From the NCBI GenBank assembly GCA_023391175.1, contig JAEWBL010000199.1, positions 1 to 5,052 on the forward strand: a DNA stretch of 5,052 nucleotides, written 5' to 3'. The translations under genes and the position numbers were made by a program. Positions 1 through 5,052 of this stretch are shown here, one piece after another. Source of the DNA: Pseudomonadota bacterium. GTDB lineage: Bacteria > Pseudomonadota > Alphaproteobacteria > Rhizobiales > Xanthobacteraceae. Under the pieces are notes generated by a model, which had not been told where the DNA came from, made no database searches, and saw only the letters and a list, made by a program, of their open reading frames with translations. The stretch's first letter is position 1, and each line of letters begins with the position of its first letter.

Positions 1-1
1 C

Positions 2-196
2 GGAACCCTCTCCCGCCCCACGCTGATGCGTTGGCGCGCGCGCATGATCTCCGGCGGCAAGGGCGCGAAGGCCCTCATGGGTCTGGTGCTGGTGGTGGTC
101 GGCCTTTTGATCGCCACCGGCGCCGACAAGCGGATCGAAGCGGCTCTGGTTCAGGTCTCCCCGGCCTGGCTGACAACGCTGACGACGCGGTTCTGA
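2..196 (+). CDS. CcdA/DsbD-family cytochrome c biogenesis-type membrane protein, C-terminal end (5' partial)
   Basis: Only the last 64 codons are in the window; the frame is open from base 2 and stops at TGA 194-196. The visible part has a basic stretch (LMRWRARM, then GGKGAKA), one hydrophobic membrane segment (ALMGLVLVVVGLLIATG) and a short amphipathic tail (DKRIEAAL to TTRF). This order, with a last membrane helix followed by a DKRIEAALV-like tail, matches the C-terminus of alphaproteobacterial CcdA-like proteins as I know them. Those inner-membrane proteins pass reducing equivalents from cytoplasmic thioredoxin to periplasmic thiol proteins, including in cytochrome c maturation. The catalytic cysteines lie in earlier helices outside the window, so the family call rests on the tail alone. 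Another small polytopic transporter remains possible. It converges on the MgtC-family gene. Confidence 0.62.
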   Translation, partial: GTLSRPTLMRWRARMISGGKGAKALMGLVLVVVGLLIATGADKRIEAALVQVSPAWLTTLTTRF

Positions 197-297
197 CCTC
201 CCGCGAGGCGTTTCCGCTTCGATCCAGAGACGGGCCGCACCGGCGCCGTCTCCCTCCGGCTGCATGAGTCCTGCGCGTCCTGCAGGCTGCGGCCGGC

Positions 298-336
298 GCC
301 CGGTGGCGCACGCCTATCCCACGTGCGCCGCCGGGC
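298..336. terminator. Strong hairpin between two convergent genes, probable bidirectional terminator
   Basis: Bases 298-312 pair with 322-336: 15 consecutive pairs, of which one (304 with 330) is a G-U wobble in the plus-strand RNA, around a 9-base loop (313-321). On the minus strand that position is an A-C mismatch. The hairpin starts four bases past the stop codon of the minus-strand MgtC gene and about 100 bases past the CcdA-like stop. No clear U-tract follows on either side, so it is not a textbook intrinsic terminator. It could stop transcription weakly, protect 3' ends, or act with Rho. The rest of 197-339 shows no gene. Confidence 0.55.
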
Positions 337-339
337 CCA

Positions 340-825
340 TTATGGCTGGTCCCCGCCGGCCCTGCGTTCCAGCTTCTTTTCCAGCGGGTGCAGCACTACC
401 AGCAGGAACAGGGCGAGCCCGACGCCGAGCGCGATCAGCACCCATGACGCCAGCGCGCAGGCGATGCCGACGGCGGCGGTGACCCACACCAAGGCCGCCG
501 TGGTGAGCCCGCGGATGCGCCCGGCGCTGCGATCGCGCAGCACCACGCCGGCGCCGAGAAAGCCGATGCCGGTGAGCACGCCCTGGATCACCCCCTGGAT
601 GACGCGGCTCGTCGCGTCCGGATCGCCCGCCACACCCTGCGCCCGGAGCCCGGCAAGGGCGGCCAACGCCGCCCCGAGGGCCACGAGGCCGAGCGTGCGC
701 ATGCCGGTCGGCTTGTCGCTGAGATCCCGGTTGAGCCCCAGCGCCAGGCCAGCCGCCGTCGCCGCCACCAGCCGCAGGGCGCTGTCGATGTCGCCGGGAT
801 CGAGGAACAGGGGACCGATCTGCAT
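340..825 (-). CDS. MgtC/SapB-family inner membrane protein, short form
   Basis: This is a 161-residue hydrophobic protein with the order of conserved blocks known for MgtC/SapB proteins. Helix 1 ends in GLALGLNRD (about 26-34, where many relatives have G-x-ER). Next come GMRTLGLVALGAAL (41-54), then TGIGFLGAGVVLRD (85-98), then IRGLTTAALVWVTAAVGIA (104-122), and a last helix (about 128-145) with a basic tail. Four or five membrane segments are expected. The long MgtC of Salmonella, a virulence factor that acts on the F-ATPase, has an added C-terminal soluble domain of about 70 residues. That domain is absent here, so a housekeeping or unknown membrane role is more likely than virulence. The ATG at 825 is chosen because AGGAGG lies upstream and the protein begins naturally there; the frame stays open much further upstream only as antisense to the next gene. 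It carries a tandem VIQG-VIQG (75-82). Confidence 0.9.
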   Translation of the reverse strand: MQIGPLFLDPGDIDSALRLVAATAAGLALGLNRDLSDKPTGMRTLGLVALGAALAALAGLRAQGVAGDPDATSRVIQGVIQGVLTGIGFLGAGVVLRDRSAGRIRGLTTAALVWVTAAVGIACALASWVLIALGVGLALFLLVVLHPLEKKLERRAGGDQP

Positions 826-837
826 GGCCGGGGCGGA

Positions 838-843
838 CCTCCT
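838..843 (-). promoter_or_regulatory. Shine-Dalgarno AGGAGG for the MgtC-family gene
   Basis: The minus strand reads AGGAGG here, 12 bases before the ATG at 825. The spacing is a little long, but the motif is perfect and no other in-frame ATG lies near it, so it fixes the start within an otherwise very long open frame. Confidence 0.7.
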
Positions 844-907
844 GCGCCCTGCAAGCGCCGGCGCGCGGGTCTTGTTCCGGCCGCCATGGGGTATGCCTCT
901 TGCATGG

Positions 908-930
908 GCGCGGGTGAAAAGGACCCGCGC
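908..930 (+). promoter_or_regulatory. Hairpin displaying the Shine-Dalgarno sequence of the Fe-S gene in its loop
   Basis: GCGCGGGT (908-915) is perfectly complementary to ACCCGCGC (923-930). The 7-base loop is GAAAAGG, so the purine-rich ribosome-binding stretch (AAGGA, 919-923) sits in the loop and at the top of the stem. The ATG at 934 follows 3 bases after the stem. The pairing is read directly; any control of translation is inferred. The 826-933 divergent region holds no promoter I would defend. Confidence 0.45.
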
Positions 931-933
931 GGC

Positions 934-2286
934 ATGAAAACCTTCCTGGATTGGTCGGCTTACGACACCTACGGCATCGGCGACGCCTATTCCGGCATTC
1001 CAGCGACCGGCGGGAACTACGCCAAGGCCGTGGCCGTGTGCATGCACAGCCGCGATTGTCAGAATACCGGCAAGGGCGTGATGTGCCCGAGCTACCGCAT
1101 CACCGGCGACCGCGCCCATTCCACCGAGGCCCGCGTCGCCGCCTTCAAGGCGGCCCTGAACGATGGCAGCGACGCCGCCGCCTTCGCCGATCCGCGGCTC
1201 GACGAAGCCATGGACCTGTGCGTGTCGTGCAAAGCCTGCAAGAAGGAATGCCCGAGCGCCGTGGACATGACGCTCATCAAGACCGAGTACCTGGCGCAAC
1301 GGCACGAGATCAAGGGCGTGCCCCTGCGCACCCGCCTCTTCGGCGGCGTGCCGGAATGGACCGGCCGCCACCGCCGCCTGCTGCGCCTCGCCATTCTCCT
1401 GCGCAACCGCGTGCCGCTGATGGCCAGCCTCGCCGAGCGCCTCCTCGGCATTACCGCCCGCCGCCCCATTCCGGAGCCGGCGCCCGTTGCCTATGTCCCG
1501 CCGCCCGCCGCGCCGCATCTGGCGGAGCGGGGCGACGTGATCCTGTTCGTGGATACCTTCTGCCACCATTTCGAGCCGGAAGTGGCGGAGGCCGCCCGCG
1601 AGGTCTTGACCTTCGCCGGCTACCGCGTGCGCATCGCCAAGCCCGACCCCTCCGACGCCGAGCCGGACCGGCCCCTGTGCTGCGGCCGCACGTACCTGAC
1701 CACCGGCATGGTGGAGAAGGCGCGCAGCGAGGGACAGCGCGTGCTCGCCGCCTTCGAGAGCGAGATCGCCGCCGGCACGCCGATCATCGGCCTCGAGCCC
1801 TCCTGCTTGCTCTCGCTTCGGGACGAACTCTACAGCCTCGGCCTCGGCCCGAAGATCGGGGCGCTCGGCAAGCAGCTCTATCTGTTCGAGGAATTCCTCG
1901 CCCGCGAGCACCAGAACCGGGGGCTGCGGCTGAAGCTCAAGGCGCTTCCCGGCGCGAAGGCGGTGCTGCACGGCCACTGCCACCAGAAGGCGTTCGGCGT
2001 GATGAAGGCGACGCGCAAGGTGCTCTCCTTCATCCCCGGCTTCTCCTACGACATCGTGGAGACGAGCTGCTGCGGCATGGCCGGCAGCTTCGGACTGGAG
2101 GCAGAGCACTATGATGCCTCCATGCAGATGGCGGAGATCGCCCTGCTGCCGGCCATGCGCGTTGCGCCGGAGGACGCGCCCCTGATCGCCAACGGCTTCT
2201 CCTGCCGCCACCAGATCGAGCACGGATCGGGCCGCAAGGCCCGCCACATCGCGCTCCTGATCCGGGATGCGCTGGACCGGGATTGA
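934..2286 (+). CDS. (Fe-S)-binding protein with two ferredoxin-type motifs and two CCG (cysteine-rich) domains
   Basis: The product (450 residues) is a soluble iron-sulfur electron carrier of the GlcF / YdiJ C-terminal / heterodisulfide reductase D-like group. The first cluster motif is C36-x5-C42-x8-C51-P. The second is C96-x2-C99-x2-C102-x3-C106-P, in the typical LCVSCKACKKECP setting. Two CCG domains follow: DTFCHHFEPEV (C210), CCG at 249-251 and EPSC (C291); then HCHQKA (348-353), CCG at 379-381 and the late GFSCRHQI (C424). Such subunits normally take electrons from an FAD-linked oxidase of 2-hydroxyacids (D-lactate, glycolate, D-2-hydroxyglutarate), as partner or fused domain; no flavoprotein gene is in this window, so the substrate is unknown. 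Start: ATG 934 has AAGGA 10 bases upstream and begins MKTFLDWSAY. ATGs at 886 and 904 are in frame, but neither has a good ribosome site and the added codons have poorer GC3. It is divergent from the MgtC gene. Confidence 0.9.
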   Translation: MKTFLDWSAYDTYGIGDAYSGIPATGGNYAKAVAVCMHSRDCQNTGKGVMCPSYRITGDRAHSTEARVAAFKAALNDGSDAAAFADPRLDEAMDLCVSCKACKKECPSAVDMTLIKTEYLAQRHEIKGVPLRTRLFGGVPEWTGRHRRLLRLAILLRNRVPLMASLAERLLGITARRPIPEPAPVAYVPPPAAPHLAERGDVILFVDTFCHHFEPEVAEAAREVLTFAGYRVRIAKPDPSDAEPDRPLCCGRTYLTTGMVEKARSEGQRVLAAFESEIAAGTPIIGLEPSCLLSLRDELYSLGLGPKIGALGKQLYLFEEFLAREHQNRGLRLKLKALPGAKAVLHGHCHQKAFGVMKATRKVLSFIPGFSYDIVETSCCGMAGSFGLEAEHYDASMQMAEIALLPAMRVAPEDAPLIANGFSCRHQIEHGSGRKARHIALLIRDALDRD

Positions 2287-2360
2287 GGCACAGGGGTAGG
2301 GACCACGGGGAAAAGCTTTATCGGCGACGCTGCGCCAGCTATCTATGGGGAATAGTCGTC

Positions 2361-2384
2361 GGCCCGATGGGGACATCGTCGGCC
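2361..2384 (+). other. Small RNA hairpin upstream of the WYL-TerB gene
   Basis: GGCC (2361-2364) and CGATG (2365-2369) can pair with CATCG (2374-2378) and GGCC (2381-2384), leaving a GGGA loop of GNRA type and a 2-base bulge (TC). It ends 17 bases before ATG 2402. If the upstream ATG 2345 were the true start, it would lie in coding sequence. A function is not shown. Confidence 0.25.
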
Positions 2385-2401
2385 TCAGTGTGAGCGCCCC
2401 C

Positions 2402-3217
2402 ATGAACGCCATCACCTCGCTGAAGTCCTTCATCCTCGACCGGGTCGAGATGATCGGCGCCCCCTTCTATACCGACGCCCACCGCCTCTCGGTGCCCGAG
2501 GACGACCCCCACGATACCCTCGCCGCCGGCGCCGCGGACGACCATGACCCGGCCGACGGTCAGTCCTTCGCCATCGACTATGTGGACCACGCCGGCAATG
2601 TGAGCCACCGCCGCATTTCGGTGTGGGCGGTGCAGCGCAATGTGGAGGGCGTGCCCATCCTCATCGCCAAGTGCCACGAGCGGCAGGCGGCGCGCGCGTT
2701 CCGGGTGGACCGCATCACCGCTGTGACGGACCTCGACGGCGCGAAGCGCGAGCCGCTGTCGCGCTTCTTCTACGAGACCTTCGGCTTCATCTGGCCGAAG
2801 GACGCGGAGGTGGTTGCCCCCGAAGAGCCGGAAGACCAGCGCTGGGACCGAATTCGCATGGTCATCCGCAAGGCCGGCATCACGCTCCTTGCCGCGCTGG
2901 CGCGCGCGGATCGCGAGATCGGCGCGGCGGAAGTGGAGGAGATGGTGTTCTTCTGCGAGCGCGCCTGCGCCGCCGAGGAGATCGACCTGACCGGCGCCGA
3001 GCGCGAGCGTCTCGCCGCCTGGGTCGCCCGCCTGCGGCCGACGCCCGAGTCCGTGGAAAGCTCGCTCGACACCCTGTTCGAGAGCGGCACCGAAGCCATC
3101 GCCACCCTGCTCAAGGCCGGCATGCGCGTCATCAGCGCCGACGGCTCGCTGAAGGACGCTGAGGCCGAAATGCTCGACGCCTTCTGCTATGCCCTGACGG
3201 GACGGCACGTCAGATAA
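2402..3217 (+). CDS. WYL-domain and TerB-like domain fusion protein
   Basis: The product (271 residues from ATG 2402) has an N-terminal stretch (1-35, MNAITSLKSFILDRVEMIGAP), an acidic linker, and a WYL-like fold at about 54-113: FAIDYVDHAGNVSHRRISVWAV, then RAFRVDRITAV. The signature W-Y-L triad is replaced by I-L-I in PILIAKCHER. A helical TerB-like domain fills about 150-265, with paired acidic motifs A-D-x-x-I-x-x-x-E (169-177) and A-D-G-S-L-x-x-x-E (246-254), the arrangement used for metal binding in TerB. WYL domains are known as ligand sensors in transcription and defence regulators, and TerB with tellurite and stress response. There is no helix-turn-helix and no membrane segment here, so I infer a cytoplasmic sensor or adaptor, not a repressor. 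An in-frame ATG at 2345 would add 19 residues, but those codons often end in T and lack a ribosome site. It lies 115 bases after the Fe-S gene. Confidence 0.78.
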   Translation: MNAITSLKSFILDRVEMIGAPFYTDAHRLSVPEDDPHDTLAAGAADDHDPADGQSFAIDYVDHAGNVSHRRISVWAVQRNVEGVPILIAKCHERQAARAFRVDRITAVTDLDGAKREPLSRFFYETFGFIWPKDAEVVAPEEPEDQRWDRIRMVIRKAGITLLAALARADREIGAAEVEEMVFFCERACAAEEIDLTGAERERLAAWVARLRPTPESVESSLDTLFESGTEAIATLLKAGMRVISADGSLKDAEAEMLDAFCYALTGRHVR

Positions 3218-3233
3218 GGTTAACCGAAAGCCG

Positions 3234-3262
3234 AGGCGCGGCGGCACCATATGGCCGCGCCT
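3234..3262 (+). terminator. Hairpin between the WYL-TerB gene and the exported-protein gene
   Basis: AGGCGCGGC (3234-3242) pairs perfectly with GCCGCGCCT (3254-3262) around an 11-base loop. It begins 17 bases after the TAA of the WYL-TerB gene and ends 22 bases before the next ribosome site. No clean U-run follows (GCGTTGTCC), so it is at best a weak or Rho-assisted terminator, or a processing site within one transcript. An 8-bp palindrome GGTTAACC directly follows the stop (3218-3225). Confidence 0.4.
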
Positions 3263-3284
3263 GCGTTGTCCTCCCAAACCATCC

Positions 3285-3289
3285 GGAGG
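3285..3289 (+). promoter_or_regulatory. Shine-Dalgarno GGAGG deciding the start at 3295
   Basis: GGAGG lies 2 bases before ATG 3292 and 5 bases before ATG 3295. Two bases is too close for efficient initiation, so the second ATG of the ATGATG pair is the likelier start. The choice changes the protein by one residue. Confidence 0.65.
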
Positions 3290-3294
3290 ACATG

Positions 3295-3846
3295 ATGCCG
3301 TCTGCCCGCCCGACCCGCTTCTTTCTCCCTGCGATAGCGGGGGTGTTCCTCGCCGGTACGCTGCTGAGCGGCGCTGCGCTGGCCCAGCAGGCCACGCCGG
3401 CCGATCCCGTTCCGCCACGCCCCGCGCCCGCCGGAGCACCCGCCGCACCGGCGACGCCGCCCGTGGTCTCGCCGAAGGTGGCGCCACCGCTCGCCGCCCC
3501 CAAGCCCGAGGACGCGCTGAAGGCGCGGGCGGAACAGACCGTCACCGAAGAAGCGCTCAAGGCTGCCGAGGCCGAGGCGCCGGAGGACGCCGAGCGCGCT
3601 GCCGCCTGCAAGGCCCATGCGATGGTGCGGCTGAAGGCCCGCTCGCCCTCGGTCGACGACATCTTCATCGACATGGACGGCCTCACCATCGCCAAGGCGG
3701 ACGTGGCCGTGGGGCAGGAGAAGATCACCGCCGTGCTGATGGGCGAGGCCTATATCAAGCGCGATCGCTCGGACAAGGCCCACCGTTTCCTCTGCCTCGT
3801 GGGCGAGAAGGACAAGGTGGTGATGACCTTCTTCACCGAGCGGTAG
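3295..3846 (+). CDS. Exported Pro/Ala-rich protein of unknown function
   Basis: The product has 183 residues and I do not recognise a named family. It starts with a classical signal peptide: basic RPTR, a hydrophobic core (FFLPAIAGVFLAGTLLSG) and an ALA-QQ cleavage site after about residue 30. No lipobox cysteine is present, so a soluble periplasmic product is expected. Residues 31-72 are a Pro/Ala linker, 72-100 a charged Ala/Glu-rich helix, and about 101-183 a compact domain with AACKAHAM, SPSVDDIFIDMDGLTIAKADV, VLMGEAYIKRDRSDKAHRFLCLVGEKDKV and a C-terminal MTFFTER. Its only two cysteines (C105, C167) bracket this domain and could form a disulfide; that is inference. Strong codon bias, a good ribosome site and the signal peptide make it a real gene. 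It ends 48 bases from the convergent ATPase gene, and its last codon and TAG stop are part of a tandem repeat. Confidence 0.82.
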   Translation: MPSARPTRFFLPAIAGVFLAGTLLSGAALAQQATPADPVPPRPAPAGAPAAPATPPVVSPKVAPPLAAPKPEDALKARAEQTVTEEALKAAEAEAPEDAERAAACKAHAMVRLKARSPSVDDIFIDMDGLTIAKADVAVGQEKITAVLMGEAYIKRDRSDKAHRFLCLVGEKDKVVMTFFTER

Positions 3847-3899
3847 GGGTCCTGGCGGTAGGGACCCTGGCGGCAGGCGTCCCGAAGACAGGCATCACG
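3840..3899. repeat. Four degenerate copies of a 15-bp tandem repeat filling a convergent gene junction
   Basis: The units are 3840-3854 (GCGGTAGGGGTCCTG), 3855-3869 (GCGGTAGGGACCCTG), 3870-3884 (GCGGCAGGCGTCCCG) and 3885-3899 (AAGACAGGCATCACG). Units 1 and 2 agree at 13 of 15 bases, 1 and 3 at 12, 2 and 3 at 10, 3 and 4 at 10. Unit 1 holds the TAG stop of the exported-protein gene, unit 2 a second in-frame TAG (3859-3861), and unit 4 the TGA stop of the zapE-like gene on the other strand. GGGTCC (3847-3852) and GGACCC (3862-3867) within it form a 6-bp inverted repeat that might act as a weak terminator. Confidence 0.75.
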
Positions 3900-5052
3900 T
3901 CTCGACGAGGCCCGTGGTGTTGCCGGAAGCCGCCGAATCCGACCGGCCATGGGGCTTGGCGAGATATTCGCTGGACCGCATCTCGTGCAGGCGCGAGATG
4001 GTGCGGGCGAACTCGAACGCCTCGGCCCCCTCGGTGCCGAGATAGAGCTGCTCGGGCTCCGCGGCGGCCGAGGCAATGAGCTTCACGTTGGCGTCGTAGA
4101 GCGTGTCGATCAGCGAGATGAAGCGCTTCGCCTCGTTGCGCTGGTCCGGCCCGAGAATGGGGATGTGCTCCAGCACGATGGTGTGGAACAGGCGGGCGAG
4201 GCTGAGATAGTCGGGGTTCGGCCCCAGCGCCGCCTCGCACAGATTGGCGAAGGAGAAGCGCGCCGCGCCCTGCCCCATGGCGGGAATGGCGAGCTTGCGG
4301 CCCTTCAAAAGCATCTCCCCCGGTCGGCCGCCCGTGGGCCCGGCGAGCCGCCGCCAGGCCGCCGCCACCGCCGCGTCGGCGGCCGGGCCGAGCGGCGTGT
4401 GCCAGGTGCTCACACCCTCCAGCTTCTCCATGCGGTAATCGGTGCGGGAATCGAGGGACATGACGCGCATGCGCTGCTCGATCTCGCCGATGAAGGGCAG
4501 GAACAACGCGCGGTTGAGGCCGCCGACGTAAAGATCCTGCGGCGCGACGTTGGAGGTGGCCACCACCACCACGCCGTCCGCGAACAGCTTCTCGAACAGC
4601 CGGCCGAGGATCATCGCATCGGCGATGTCGGTGACGTGGAATTCGTCGAAGCACAGCACCTTGGCCTCGTCGGCCAGGGCCTGCGCCACCGGGGCGATGG
4701 GGTCGGCGCTCTTGCGCTCGCCCTGCTTCTGCGCCTGCCGCTCGCGGAAGATGCGCTCATGGACGTCGCCCATGAATTCGTGGAAATGGGCCCGGCGCTT
4801 GCCCTTGGCCGGCAGGGCATCGAAGAACAGGTCCATGAGCATGGTCTTGCCGCGGCCGACCTTGCCATAGACATACATGCCCTTGGGCTGCATCGGGGCG
4901 CGGCGCTGGAACAGCCAGCCGAGCGCGGAGGATTTCTGCGCCAGCGCCCGCTGCCGCAGTTCCAGCTCCAGCCGGGCGAACTCCTCGACCACTTCCGCCT
5001 GGGCCGGGTCTTCCGAGATATCGCCGGCGGCAAGCTTCGCCGCATACAGCTC
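3895..5052 (-). CDS. zapE: AFG1/ZapE-family ATPase (5' partial)
   Basis: There are 385 residues visible, open to the window edge; family proteins are usually about 360-390 long, so only some N-terminal residues are missing. The first visible residues (ELYAAKLAAGDISEDPAQAEVV) already match the family N-terminus. Order of motifs: QKSSALGWLF, Walker A GKVGRGKT (63-70, lysine codon at 4846-4848), HFHEFMGDVHERI, Walker B VLCFDEFHVTD (D136, E137), sensor VVATSNVAP (TSN at 166-168), and GLNR with a candidate arginine finger (R181). RFSFANLCEAALG and the RFISLIDTLYD block follow, as in the family. ZapE is a cytoplasmic P-loop ATPase that in E. coli associates with the FtsZ ring; mitochondrial AFG1/LACE1 relatives help in turnover of respiratory-complex subunits. 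A GTG at 4992 is in frame but internal to the conserved N-terminus, so it is not the start. All catalytic residues look intact. Confidence 0.95.
   Translation of the reverse strand, partial: ELYAAKLAAGDISEDPAQAEVVEEFARLELELRQRALAQKSSALGWLFQRRAPMQPKGMYVYGKVGRGKTMLMDLFFDALPAKGKRRAHFHEFMGDVHERIFRERQAQKQGERKSADPIAPVAQALADEAKVLCFDEFHVTDIADAMILGRLFEKLFADGVVVVATSNVAPQDLYVGGLNRALFLPFIGEIEQRMRVMSLDSRTDYRMEKLEGVSTWHTPLGPAADAAVAAAWRRLAGPTGGRPGEMLLKGRKLAIPAMGQGAARFSFANLCEAALGPNPDYLSLARLFHTIVLEHIPILGPDQRNEAKRFISLIDTLYDANVKLIASAAAEPEQLYLGTEGAEAFEFARTISRLHEMRSSEYLAKPHGRSDSAASGNTTGLVET

Noticed and set aside
872..897. Possible promoter TTGTTC with TATGCC before the Fe-S gene
   Set aside because: The spacing is only 14 bases and the -10 is poor, so it is not distinguishable from chance.
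951..2114. A 387-codon plus-strand frame inside the Fe-S gene
   Set aside because: It is Arg/Pro/Ala-rich, typical of a shifted frame in GC-rich coding DNA, while the overlapping frame has complete Fe-S and CCG motifs.
340..2433. A 697-codon open frame on the minus strand running from opposite the WYL-TerB gene through the MgtC gene
   Set aside because: Only the last 161 codons (from 825) look like a protein family. The rest is antisense to the well-supported Fe-S gene, has low-complexity His/Ala/Gly/Arg-rich content, and reflects the lack of stops in GC-rich antisense frames.
2339..3487. A 382-codon minus-strand open frame opposite the WYL-TerB gene and the exported-protein start
   Set aside because: It mirrors the codon bias of the plus-strand genes, has no recognisable domain and spans two genes plus their gap.
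3833..4654. A 273-codon minus-strand frame overlapping the zapE-like gene
   Set aside because: It is a shifted frame rich in His and Arg with no motif; the overlapping frame has intact Walker A, Walker B and sensor motifs.
4990..4992. GTG as start of the zapE-like gene
   Set aside because: The frame stays open to the window edge and the 20 upstream residues fit the family N-terminus, so the gene is cut by the window.
1..5052. CRISPR array, mobile element, tRNA or integration site
   Set aside because: No spaced direct repeats of CRISPR size, no transposase-like protein, no inverted-repeat ends and no cloverleaf were found; gene content and codon use are even across the window.

Overview
The window reads as ordinary chromosomal DNA from a high-GC alphaproteobacterium. 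Codon third positions are almost all G or C. The protein styles (an AFG1/ZapE ATPase, a CcdA-type tail, a stand-alone CCG-domain Fe-S protein) fit Hyphomicrobiales, perhaps Xanthobacteraceae; that placement is inferred from sequence style, not from a search. I see no rRNA, tRNA, CRISPR, insertion sequence, integrase or phage gene.

Layout. Positions 1-196 (+) are the 3' end of a CcdA/DsbD-like membrane protein gene. It converges on a small MgtC/SapB-family membrane protein gene (340-825, -), with a strong 15-bp hairpin (298-336) between the two stops. The MgtC gene diverges from a (+) run of three genes: a two-cluster [4Fe-4S]/CCG-domain oxidoreductase subunit (934-2286), a WYL-plus-TerB-like two-domain protein (2402-3217), and an exported Pro/Ala-rich protein of unknown function (3295-3846). 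This run converges on a zapE/AFG1-like ATPase gene (3895 to beyond 5052, -). The 48-bp gap between those two genes lies wholly inside four degenerate copies of a 15-bp tandem repeat that also covers both stop codons.

How the genes work together. No single pathway links them. The CcdA-like protein would act in thiol-disulfide or heme-thiol transport, the Fe-S protein in electron transfer from an FAD-linked 2-hydroxyacid-type oxidase whose gene is not in the window, and ZapE at the division site or in membrane-protein turnover. The (+) genes are 58-115 bp apart, so co-transcription is possible but not shown; a hairpin at 3234-3262 may partly separate the third gene.

I found no convincing new multi-gene system. 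The points most worth a second look are the WYL-TerB fusion without a DNA-binding domain, the Fe-S/CCG subunit without its flavoprotein partner, a hairpin that places the Shine-Dalgarno sequence of that gene in its loop, and the repeat-built convergent junction.
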